From assembly GCF_000761445.1 (NCBI RefSeq), contig NZ_KN196470.1, forward strand, positions 2,614,453-2,678,452: DNA of 64,000 nt, in the 5' to 3' direction. The notes beneath the pieces are model-generated. The model ran no database searches, was not told where the DNA came from, and saw nothing but the letters and a program-made list of their open reading frames with translations. The DNA comes from Oleiagrimonas soli (GTDB lineage: Bacteria > Pseudomonadota > Gammaproteobacteria > Xanthomonadales > Rhodanobacteraceae). How positions within the stretch are numbered: position 1 is the first letter of the stretch; the number at the start of each line of letters is the position of its first letter. Positions 53,201-61,261 of this stretch are shown here, piece after piece. Both the position numbers and the translations under genes were made by a program.

Positions 53201-55800
53201 TCGATCACGATCTCGTCGGCGGTTTCCCGCAGATTGTAGTTCGACGCCATCACCGCGCCGTAGGCGCCGGCCTGGGCGACCAGCATCACGTCGCCCTCGG
53301 CCGACACCGGCAGGCGGCGGTCGTTGCCAAGCACATCGCCGGTCTCGCAGATCGGTCCGACCACCTGGTACAACGCGATGGCCGGCTGGTCCAGGCGCGA
53401 CAGGTTCACGATCTCGTGCCAGGCCTCGTACAGCGCCGGGCGGATCAGGTTATGCATGCCGGCGTCGATGCCGAGGTAGTGATGACCGCCCTTGCGCTTG
53501 TCCTGCGTCACCCGCGCCAGCAGCACGCCGCTCTCGGCCACCAGATAGCGGCCCGGCTCCATCCACAAGCGGTACTGCGGATAGGCCGCCTTCACTTCGC
53601 TCAGCACGCGATCCAGCGCGTTCAGGTCCAGCGGCTGCTCGCCCGGATGCGAGGGCACGCCGAGGCCACCGCCGATGTTGAGAATCTCGATGCTGCCGAT
53701 GCGTTCGGCCAGCGCCGCCAGTTGCGCGTAGACCTCGCCCCAGTGGCCGGCGTCGAGAATGCCCGACCCCAGATGCGCATGCAGGCCCTGCACACGCACG
53801 TCGTGCGTGCGCGCCAGTTCCAGGAAACGATCCAGCTGATCCAGCGGCAGGCCGAACTTCGAGCCGCTGCCGCCAGTACGCACCTTCTCGTGATGGCCCA
53901 GGCCGCGACCCAGATCGACACGCAGCATGATCGAGCGACCGGTGAAGAGTTCGCCCCAGTGCTCCATCGGATGCAGCGCGTCCAGCGTGACCGTGGCGCC
54001 GTCGTCCAGCGCGGCGGCGTAATCGTCGCGACGCGCGAAGTTCGGCGTGAACAGTCGCGGCGCGTCCGGCGCGGCCGCCTTCGCCGCCGCCAGTTCGCCG
54101 GGCGAAACGCACTCCAGCCCGAAGCCGGACGCGGCCACCGCCTGCAGGATGCGCGCGTGGTTGTTGGCCTTGATCGCGTAGTGCACGTGATCGACCGCCT
54201 GCAGGTGCTTCAGTCCGTCGATGCGCGCCTGCACCGTCGGCAGGTGATAGACGTAGCGCGGGCTGCGCTCGGCGGCCAGCTGCAGCAGACGCGTGCGCTC
54301 GCCGCGCCACCACGCCGGCGCGATGTCCTGCTCGCCGCTGCCGTACAGCGCCTGCCAGCTCGGACCGAACAGCTGCGAGTCGTCGCTGCGCAGGCTGCCG
54401 GCGCGCACCAGCAGTTCGTGCAGGCGCGGCAGCAGGTCGTCGACCACGTCCTCGTCGACCACGAAGGTCAGATTCAGATTGTTCGACGACTGCGAAATCA
54501 TGTGCACGCGCAGCTGCCCGAACTCGGCCAGCACCGAGGACAACTGATGCAGCATCGAACGCATGCCGCGTCCGACCAGCGTCACCGCCGCGCACGGCGC
54601 GATCACCTTGACCCGGCACACCTTGGCCAGATCGGTCGCCAGCGCGGCGACGGCGTCGGAATCGAGCAGGTTCTCGGTCGGGTCCAGCGACACCGTGACG
54701 TTGGTCTCGGCCGAACCGATCAGGTCCACCGAGATGCCGTGACGACGGAAGGCATCGAACACGTCGGCGAGGAAGCCGACCTGCTGCCACATGCCCACCG
54801 ACTCCATCGACACCAGGGTGATGCCCGAGCGCGTCGAGATCGCCTTCACGCTGGGCGCGGCCTCGCGCACCTGCGGGCCGATCTCGGTGCCTTCCATGTC
54901 CGGATGATTCGTGTCCTTGATCCACAGCGGCACGCGCGGCGCGCGCAGCGGCGACAGGCAGCGCGGATGCAGTACCTTGGCGCCGGTGGTGGCGATTTCC
55001 TGCGCTTCCTCGTAGTCCAGCTGACGCAGCAGGCGCGCGCCCGCGACCTGACGCGGATTGGCGCTGAACATGCCGGCCACGTCGGTCCAGATCTCCACGC
55101 GCGCGGCCTTCAGCACGGCGCCGAAGCAGCTGGCGGAGGTGTCCGACCCGCCGCGTCCGAGCAGCACGCAGCGGCCGTTTTCGTCACGGGCGATGAAGCC
55201 CTGCGCGATCAGCACCTCGCCCTGCGCGGCCAGGCGTTCGGCCAGCGCGGCGTCGGGCTGCGCATCGACCGTCGCCGACAGCGTGCGCGTGCGCGTGTTC
55301 TGGTTCGGCAGCGCCACGGCGCGCAGGCAATCGCGCGAGTCGATCCACTGCGTCGGCAGATGCTGGGCGCTCAGGAACGCCGCGCCCAGCGCACTGGAAA
55401 GCAGTTCACCGTGCCCCTGCACCAGCGCCTTCCAGGCCAGCGGATCGCCGTCGGCCTCCGGCCCACGCTCGGCCAGCTGGCGCAGACCGTCGAGCAGCGT
55501 TCCGACGCGCTCCGGCAGCGCGATCTGCATCGCCGCCGCCAGCGCGCGATGGCGCTCGGCAATCGCATCGGCGGCCTGCGTGCGCGCCGATGCATCGTCC
55601 TCGGCGCAGAGCGCTTTCAGCGCATCGGTCACGCCGGCCAGGGCCGACACCACCAATAACACGCGCACGCCCTCGGCGCGGCGCGCGGCGGCCAGCTCGC
55701 GGATGTTGCGCCAGCGCTCGACGCTGGCGACGCTGGTGCCGCCGAACTTCATCACCACCCAGGGGGCGTCGGCAGGCAACGTGGAAACGGTCTGGTTCAC
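53197..55800 (-). CDS. lysAC: Bifunctional aspartate kinase / diaminopimelate decarboxylase (LysAC)
   Basis: Joins the first step of the aspartate pathway (aspartokinase) to the last step of lysine synthesis (meso-DAP decarboxylase). 867 residues from the GTG at 55800; this matches the Xanthomonas fusion's length. Seen: kinase start KFGGTSV at 18-24, GRGGSDTSA, two ACT repeats before about 450, then the decarboxylase with Lys544 in HYAIKANN (PLP), GLECVSPGEL, GGGLGVP and CETGDVLG. A TTG at 55866 would extend it by 22 residues, but it lies too close to a TATAAC -10-like element. It is the first gene of lysAC-murL-murD2. Confidence 0.94.
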   Translation of the reverse strand: MNQTVSTLPADAPWVVMKFGGTSVASVERWRNIRELAAARRAEGVRVLLVVSALAGVTDALKALCAEDDASARTQAADAIAERHRALAAAMQIALPERVGTLLDGLRQLAERGPEADGDPLAWKALVQGHGELLSSALGAAFLSAQHLPTQWIDSRDCLRAVALPNQNTRTRTLSATVDAQPDAALAERLAAQGEVLIAQGFIARDENGRCVLLGRGGSDTSASCFGAVLKAARVEIWTDVAGMFSANPRQVAGARLLRQLDYEEAQEIATTGAKVLHPRCLSPLRAPRVPLWIKDTNHPDMEGTEIGPQVREAAPSVKAISTRSGITLVSMESVGMWQQVGFLADVFDAFRRHGISVDLIGSAETNVTVSLDPTENLLDSDAVAALATDLAKVCRVKVIAPCAAVTLVGRGMRSMLHQLSSVLAEFGQLRVHMISQSSNNLNLTFVVDEDVVDDLLPRLHELLVRAGSLRSDDSQLFGPSWQALYGSGEQDIAPAWWRGERTRLLQLAAERSPRYVYHLPTVQARIDGLKHLQAVDHVHYAIKANNHARILQAVAASGFGLECVSPGELAAAKAAAPDAPRLFTPNFARRDDYAAALDDGATVTLDALHPMEHWGELFTGRSIMLRVDLGRGLGHHEKVRTGGSGSKFGLPLDQLDRFLELARTHDVRVQGLHAHLGSGILDAGHWGEVYAQLAALAERIGSIEILNIGGGLGVPSHPGEQPLDLNALDRVLSEVKAAYPQYRLWMEPGRYLVAESGVLLARVTQDKRKGGHHYLGIDAGMHNLIRPALYEAWHEIVNLSRLDQPAIALYQVVGPICETGDVLGNDRRLPVSAEGDVMLVAQAGAYGAVMASNYNLRETADEIVIE

Positions 55801-55968
55801 GGGTTGGACAACATGCTGTGGGGAAAGGGCATCCGGCCAGTGTGCCCGTTGCGCGACAAAACGCAATCGCCCCGGTTATAGCGTTTTTCCATGTCCGAAC
55901 CGGGCAGCGGACATGACGAAACGGTGGCCGCGTGTATTGTAGGCCACCCGACCACGGACCGCTCCGCC

Positions 55969-56838
55969 ATGCCTTCGCGACGCTACTTCGAGATCGACGT
56001 CTTCACCGACCGCGCCCTGTACGGCAACCCGCTGGCCGTGATCGTCGACGCCGACGACCTCGACGCGGCCGCCATGCAGCGCATCGCCACCTGGACCAAT
56101 TTCTCCGAGACCACGTTCCTGCTGCCGCCGACGACGCCCGAGGCGGACTACCGCGTGCGCATCTTCACGCCGCGCCAGGAGTTGCCCTTCGCCGGGCATC
56201 CCAGCGTCGGCAGCGCCTTCGTCGCACTGACCTGCGGGCGCGTGGAGGCGACGCGCGGGGCACTGGTGCAGGAATGCGCCGCCGGGCTGCTGCCGGTGCA
56301 GGTCGAGGGCGACGATGCGCAGCGGACCATCCGCGTGCAGGCACCGCCGGCGCGCCTGCAGACCCTGCCCGCCGCGCAGGCCGACGTGCTCTGCGCCGCA
56401 CTCGGCACGACGGCCGCGCGTCCGCCCCAGCGGATCGACAACGGCCCGCTCTGGCTGACTTGCGATCTGGCCGACGCGGCGACGGTGCGCGCGTTGCAGC
56501 CGGACATGAACGCACTGGCGGCGCTGTGCCTGCAGATCGGAGCGGTCGGCGCCTGCGTGTTCGGACGCGAACGCGACGGTAAGACCGACATGGCCGTACG
56601 CGCCTTCTGCCCGGCCGACGGCATTCCGGAAGACCCGGTCACCGGCAGCGCCAACGCGGCCATCGCCGCCTACCTGCATGCCGAAGGCGGACTGGACGGC
56701 TACGGCCGCCGCTACACCGCCAGCCAGGGCCGCGAAGTGGGCCGGGACGGCATCGTGGAAGTCCACGTCGATGCCGAGGGACGTGTCGCCGTAGGCGGCC
56801 GCTGCGTCGTGGTGGTCGAGGGCCACCTGAACCTCTGA
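55969..56838 (+). CDS. PhzF-family isomerase/epimerase
   Basis: DapF-like two-domain fold enzyme; natural substrate unknown. 289 residues. Seen: YFEIDVFTDRALYGNPLAVI, the catalytic Glu47 in NFSETTFLL, RIFTPRQELPFAGHPSVGSA, and GIPEDPVTGSANAA, the complete PhzF family pattern. No phenazine genes are in the window, so it is a general PhzF-like protein and I give no symbol. The ATG at 55969 gives the standard N-terminus; an in-frame start at 55891 is less likely. It is divergent from lysAC with 168 bases between start codons. Confidence 0.92.
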   Translation: MPSRRYFEIDVFTDRALYGNPLAVIVDADDLDAAAMQRIATWTNFSETTFLLPPTTPEADYRVRIFTPRQELPFAGHPSVGSAFVALTCGRVEATRGALVQECAAGLLPVQVEGDDAQRTIRVQAPPARLQTLPAAQADVLCAALGTTAARPPQRIDNGPLWLTCDLADAATVRALQPDMNALAALCLQIGAVGACVFGRERDGKTDMAVRAFCPADGIPEDPVTGSANAAIAAYLHAEGGLDGYGRRYTASQGREVGRDGIVEVHVDAEGRVAVGGRCVVVVEGHLNL

Positions 56839-56875
56839 TCGCCCCGCACCGGAACCTCGCAAGCCTTCCCTCTCA

Positions 56876-56964
56876 CGTCATCCCGGCGAAAGCCGGGACC
56901 CAGTGACTTTCTCTTTGCAACGCACGCGGAAGCCCCCGGATGCCTACATTCCGCGGGAATGACG
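56876..56964. repeat. REP/BIME-type palindromic element
   Basis: An 89-base element flanked by CGTCATCCC and GGGAATGACG in inverted orientation, with an internal perfect hairpin CCCGGC-GAAA-GCCGGG (56882-56897). The minus-strand translation gives the tell-tale spurious peptide HWVPAFAGMT seen over such repeats in many genomes. It lies between phzF-like and the permease gene. Confidence 0.85.
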
Positions 56965-57074
56965 ACCGGAGAACGTGTCGGTAACGCAGGTCTTCAAAAC
57001 GCCGAAGACAGCGACAGTTGCCTGCCCATGCGGCACACCGCATGCTGTGCGGATCGTTCGCGGAGAACCCATCC

Positions 57075-58406
57075 ATGCAGCAGGACGCGACAGCGCCCGG
57101 TTACGTTCGACGCCTCGGCGCCTGGTCGGCGGCGATGATGGTGGTCGGCGGCGTGATCGGCGGCGGCATCTTCGTCAATCCGTCGACCGTCGCGCAGCGC
57201 ACGCACTCGGGCGTCGATCTGCTCGCCTTGTGGATCGTCGGCGGCCTGCTGACCCTGGCCGGCGCGCTGTGCTTCGCCGAACTCGGCGCGCGCCGCCCGC
57301 AGGCCGGCGGCAGCTACGTGTACCTGCGCGAAGCCTTCGGCAGCCTGCCGGCGTTCCTGTTCGGCTGGACCATGCTGCTGGTCAACTACTCCGGCAGCAT
57401 CGCCGCCGTCGGCATGATCTTCGCGCGCTACACCTGCGTCGCCGTCGGCCTGCCGGAAACCCTGGTCAAGCCGATCGGCGTCGGCGCCATCGTGCTGCTG
57501 GGCGGCATCAACGCCTTCGGCATCCGCGCCGGCGCGCTGGTGCAGAACCTGTTCACGGTGTTGAAGCTGCTGGCGGTGGCGATCCTGGTGGTGATCGGCC
57601 TGGCCTGGGCCGGCAATGGCCACCTCGGCGCGGCCTTCGTCGGCGACCCGGCGCAGGCGGCACTGCCGCGCTGGGCGCTGGCCGGCGCGCTGCTGCCGGT
57701 GCTGTTCTCCTACGGCGGCTTCGCCTACGTCAACAACATCGCTGGCGAGATCCGCGAACCGGCGCGCAACCTGCCGCGCGCGCTGGGTCTGGGCATGCTG
57801 CTGGTGCTGGGCTGCTACGTGCTGGTCAACATCGCCTACATGAGCGCGCTCGGCCACGCCGGACTGGCCGCTAGCGACACCCCCGCCGCCGACGTGATGG
57901 CGCGCGTGTTCGGCGACAACGGCCGCCGCCTGATCGCCGCCGGCATCGCCATCTCCACCTTCGGCTACTGCAACATCGCGATGATCGGCAGCGCGCGCGT
58001 GTTCCAGGTGATGGGTGCCGACGGCGTGTTCTTCCGTTCGGTGGCGCGCCTGCATCCGCGCTGGCACGTGCCGAACCGCGCCCTGGCCGTGGTCGCCGCG
58101 TGGGCCGTGCTGCTGACCCTGTCCGGCACCTACAACCAGCTACTGGACTATTCGACCGTCGGCGACTGGCTGGGCTATGCCGCCGCCGTGGCGACCCTGT
58201 TCTGGTACCGCCACACGCACGCCGGCAACGCCAGCGCCTACCGCACCCCGCTGTACCCGTTGACCCCGCTGCTGTTCATTGCCACGGTGATGGTGATCGT
58301 CGCCATCCTGGTGATCACGCGGCCGGTCAGCGTCGGCATCGGACTGCTGATCATCGCCGCCGGCGTGCCCGTGTTTGTGCTGTGGCGCCGCTGGTTCAGC
58401 CGCTGA
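57075..58406 (+). CDS. APC-superfamily amino-acid permease
   Basis: Inner-membrane amino-acid (or related) transporter. 443 residues and about 12 hydrophobic segments. Seen: the opening VVGGVIGGGIFVNPSTVA (the APC TM1 Gly-rich unwound segment), FAELGARRPQAGGSYVYLREAFG, FSYGGFAYVNNIAGEIREPARNLPRA (in part), the hallmark of LAT/APA families, and TFGYCNIAMIGSARV. GGAGA lies 9 bases before the ATG at 57075; earlier in-frame starts lie in the REP-flanking region. Substrate cannot be fixed. The next gene starts 53 bases on, so it may be cotranscribed with the hydroxylase subunits. Confidence 0.92.
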   Translation: MQQDATAPGYVRRLGAWSAAMMVVGGVIGGGIFVNPSTVAQRTHSGVDLLALWIVGGLLTLAGALCFAELGARRPQAGGSYVYLREAFGSLPAFLFGWTMLLVNYSGSIAAVGMIFARYTCVAVGLPETLVKPIGVGAIVLLGGINAFGIRAGALVQNLFTVLKLLAVAILVVIGLAWAGNGHLGAAFVGDPAQAALPRWALAGALLPVLFSYGGFAYVNNIAGEIREPARNLPRALGLGMLLVLGCYVLVNIAYMSALGHAGLAASDTPAADVMARVFGDNGRRLIAAGIAISTFGYCNIAMIGSARVFQVMGADGVFFRSVARLHPRWHVPNRALAVVAAWAVLLTLSGTYNQLLDYSTVGDWLGYAAAVATLFWYRHTHAGNASAYRTPLYPLTPLLFIATVMVIVAILVITRPVSVGIGLLIIAAGVPVFVLWRRWFSR

Positions 58407-58459
58407 CCGGATACGCTCTGCGACAATCATTTTCCGACGCCCAGAGGACGCCCTCCATC

Positions 58460-58993
58460 GTGCAAGCGCAACCTGTCCAGACGCCACCCGACACCATCAC
58501 GCGGGTTCCACCGCGCAACGGCATCGAACTGCGCATCAATGGCGAGTCGTACCTGCATACCGGCGACCCTTCGATGCCGCTGCTGTGGTACCTGCGCGAC
58601 GTGCTGCAGCTGACCGGCACCAAGTACGGCTGCGACAGCACCGTGTGCGGCGCCTGCACCGTGCTGATCGACGGCAAGCGCGCACTCGCCTGCGCCCGCA
58701 GCATGGATACCCTGGCCGGTAGCGAAGTGACCACGGTGGAAGGCCTGGCCGGCCCCGACGGCAGCCTGCATGCGCTGCAGCAGGCCTGGATCGACGAGGA
58801 CGCGATCCTCTGCGGCTACTGCCAGCCGGGCTGGCTGATGGCCGCCGCCGACCTGCTGCGCCGCAAGCCCGCGCCGAGCGACGCCGACATCGACGCGCTG
58901 CCGAACCTGTGCCGCTGCGGCAGCCAGCCGCGCATCCGCCGCGCCATCCATCGCGCCGCCGCGCAGCTGCAGGCCGCGAAGGGCTCGAAATGA
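58460..58993 (+). CDS. (2Fe-2S)-binding subunit of a molybdenum hydroxylase (IorA-like)
   Basis: Electron-transfer subunit partnered with the molybdopterin subunit downstream. 177 residues. Seen: a plant-type ferredoxin cluster, Cys58, Cys63, Cys66 and Cys78 (GCDSTVCGACTV, ACA), and the second helical 2Fe-2S site, Cys118, Cys121, Cys151 and Cys153 (CGYCQPGW, LCRCG). All eight ligands are present. I chose the GTG at 58460, with AGAGGA upstream; earlier starts run inside the permease. Its stop overlaps the large-subunit start in ATGA. No FAD subunit is present, so electrons probably go to a cytochrome or other periplasmic or membrane acceptor. Confidence 0.93.
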   Translation: MQAQPVQTPPDTITRVPPRNGIELRINGESYLHTGDPSMPLLWYLRDVLQLTGTKYGCDSTVCGACTVLIDGKRALACARSMDTLAGSEVTTVEGLAGPDGSLHALQQAWIDEDAILCGYCQPGWLMAAADLLRRKPAPSDADIDALPNLCRCGSQPRIRRAIHRAAAQLQAAKGSK

Positions 58994-61245
58994 GCGTTCG
59001 ACTGCCGCTGACCCGACGTCGTTTCCTGCAGGTCCTGGCCGGCGCCACCGGCGCGCTCATCGTCGGCGTCGGCCGTGCCCGCGCCGCCGATGCCGACACG
59101 CCGCTGGCGCTGCTCGGCGACGACCTCACCCGCCTGGGACCGTACGTGCGCATCGAACCGGACGGCCGCGTGATCCTCGGCGCGCGCGACCCGGACTGCG
59201 GCGAAGGCACGCACACTTCGCTACCGCGCATCATCGCCGACGAACTCGATGCGGACTGGACCCGGGTCGAGGTGATTTCGCTGGGTCCCGACCTGGTCAG
59301 CGGCAACGACAACCTGCGCTGGCGCTACGGCCACCAGCGCAGCGGCGACGGCAGCAGCATCCCCGCCGCCTGGGAAGATCTGCGCGAGGCCGGTGCGCTG
59401 GCGCGCTGGCTGCTGGTGCAGGCCGCGGCGCAGGCCAGCGGTGTCGCCGCCGCCAATCTGCGCTGCGAGAACGGCGCCGTGATCGCGCCGAACGGTCGCC
59501 GCTTCGACTACGGGTCGCTGGTCAAGTCCGCGCTGCGTCAGGCGCCGCCGCAAACCGCGCCGCCGTTGAAGACGCCCGACGACTTCCGACTGATCGGCCG
59601 CCCGGCCGGCGACGTCGACGCCGAAGCGATGGTGCGTGGCGAGGAAAAGTTCGCGCTCGACCAGTACATGGCCGAGGCGCTGACCGCCGTGGTCCTGCAC
59701 TGCCCCTGGCCCGGCGGCACGCTGGACAGCATCGACACCCAGAGCGCACTGGCGATTCCCGGCGTACGCCGCGTGCTGCAGTTCCAGCCCGAGGCCGGTC
59801 AGCCACTGGGCAGCACGCCGATCGCCAACGGCGTCGCAGTGCTGGCCGACGACACCTGGGCGGCACTACGCGGACGCGACGCGCTGAAACTTTCCTGGAA
59901 GCCCGGCAAGCAGGCCGACGCCTCCACCGCCGACCTCGAACAGCGCGCGCGCGATCTGCTGCAAAGTCAGGCCGAACCGACTCGCCACGTGCGCGAAGAC
60001 GGCGATTTCGCCGAGATCGCCAAGCATGCGCCGCATCACGTCGAGGCGATGTACGTGCAGCCGTTCGTCGCCCACGCCACCGCCGAACCGATGAATTGCC
60101 TGGTGCGCATCGACACCGACCGCATCCGCGTGGTGACGCCGACGCAGTCGCCGCAGGAAGCGCTGACCATTGTGCAGCGACTGACCGGGATGAACGCCGA
60201 GCGCATCGACGTGCAAGTGCCGCGCGCCGGCGGCGGCTTCGGGCGCCGGCTCGATCACGACTTCCTCACCGAGGCCGTACTGCTGGCCAAGGCCGCCGGC
60301 ACCGCGATCAAGCTGGTGTGGACCCGCGACCAGGACCTGCGCAACGACTTCTACCGTCCCGGCGCGCTGCACCGCATGCAGGCCGTGCTCGACCGCCGCA
60401 AGCGCATCGTCGGCTGGAACGTGCGCAAGGCCAGCGCCTCGGCCCTGGCCGGACGCGACGTGCCCGCGGATCGGCTGTGGACGTCCGAGGCCCGCCCCGA
60501 CGCCCTGCCCGCGGGCCTGATCGCGAATTTCAGCTCCACCTGGTACGAACTCGACAGCCCCCTGCCACGCGGTCCCAGCCGCGGCGGGCACGACGTGGTC
60601 GACGCCTTCGCCACGCAGATGTTCCTCGACGAAATCGCGCACACCGTGCGCAAGGATCCGCTCGAACTGCGCATGGAACTGCTCGGCGAACCGCACGTGC
60701 TGCCCGGAGCCACTGCCAACGGAGCGATCGACACCGGCCGCCTGGCCAACGTGCTGCAGCGCGTCGCCGCGCGCATCGACTGGAACCGGCGGCGCACCAA
60801 CGGCCACGGCCTGGGCATCGCCTTCCACCACATCGACGGCGCCTACTGCGCGCATGCCTTCGAGGTGTCCGTGCGCGGCGAGAAAGTCATCGTCCATCGC
60901 GCCGTGTGCGCGATCGACGTGGGCCGCGTGATCAATCCGCTCGGGCTGAAGGCCCAGGCGGTCGGCGCCACCGTCGACGGCATCTCCACGGCGCTGGGCC
61001 AGACCATCCAGATGCGCGACGGCCGCATCGTGCAAAGCAACCTGCGCGACTACCCGCTGGCGCGCATGGCGCAGCTGCCGCGCGAAGTCGAAGTCATCAT
61101 CGTGGCATCGGACAGCGCGCCGACCGGCGCCAGCATCGTGGCCATGCCCTCGACCGCACCGGCGCTGGCCAGCGCCGTGTCCGCCGCGACCACGGTGCGC
61201 GTGCGTCAGCTGCCGCTGATGCCGGAACTGCTGCGCAAGCTGTAA
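58990..61245 (+). CDS. Molybdopterin-binding subunit of an IorB-like hydroxylase, catalytic Glu apparently missing
   Basis: Large subunit of the xanthine dehydrogenase/isoquinoline 1-oxidoreductase family, exported by the Tat route. 751 residues. Seen: Tat signal TRRRFLQ at 8-14, moco-binding segments PRAGGGFGRRL and VNPLG-like VINPLGLKAQAVGATVDGIS, and PRGPSRGG. In relatives the C-terminal segment reads PTGVGEPGxPP; here it is PTGASIVAMPST (711-722), so the position of the catalytic Glu is Ile716. The enzyme may be inactive as a hydroxylase or have changed chemistry. Substrate unknown. Coupled to the 2Fe-2S subunit by a 4-base overlap. Confidence 0.9.
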   Translation: MSVRLPLTRRRFLQVLAGATGALIVGVGRARAADADTPLALLGDDLTRLGPYVRIEPDGRVILGARDPDCGEGTHTSLPRIIADELDADWTRVEVISLGPDLVSGNDNLRWRYGHQRSGDGSSIPAAWEDLREAGALARWLLVQAAAQASGVAAANLRCENGAVIAPNGRRFDYGSLVKSALRQAPPQTAPPLKTPDDFRLIGRPAGDVDAEAMVRGEEKFALDQYMAEALTAVVLHCPWPGGTLDSIDTQSALAIPGVRRVLQFQPEAGQPLGSTPIANGVAVLADDTWAALRGRDALKLSWKPGKQADASTADLEQRARDLLQSQAEPTRHVREDGDFAEIAKHAPHHVEAMYVQPFVAHATAEPMNCLVRIDTDRIRVVTPTQSPQEALTIVQRLTGMNAERIDVQVPRAGGGFGRRLDHDFLTEAVLLAKAAGTAIKLVWTRDQDLRNDFYRPGALHRMQAVLDRRKRIVGWNVRKASASALAGRDVPADRLWTSEARPDALPAGLIANFSSTWYELDSPLPRGPSRGGHDVVDAFATQMFLDEIAHTVRKDPLELRMELLGEPHVLPGATANGAIDTGRLANVLQRVAARIDWNRRRTNGHGLGIAFHHIDGAYCAHAFEVSVRGEKVIVHRAVCAIDVGRVINPLGLKAQAVGATVDGISTALGQTIQMRDGRIVQSNLRDYPLARMAQLPREVEVIIVASDSAPTGASIVAMPSTAPALASAVSAATTVRVRQLPLMPELLRKL

Positions 61246-61261
61246 CGCCGCGCAGCCATGC

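Noticed and set aside
55969..56838. A phenazine biosynthesis locus
   Set aside because: Only a PhzF-like isomerase is present; no phzA-E or phzG genes surround it, and this family is widespread outside phenazine producers.
56873..57076. A small minus-strand ORF ending in HWVPAFAGMT
   Set aside because: This is the well-known spurious translation of a REP palindrome, not a gene.
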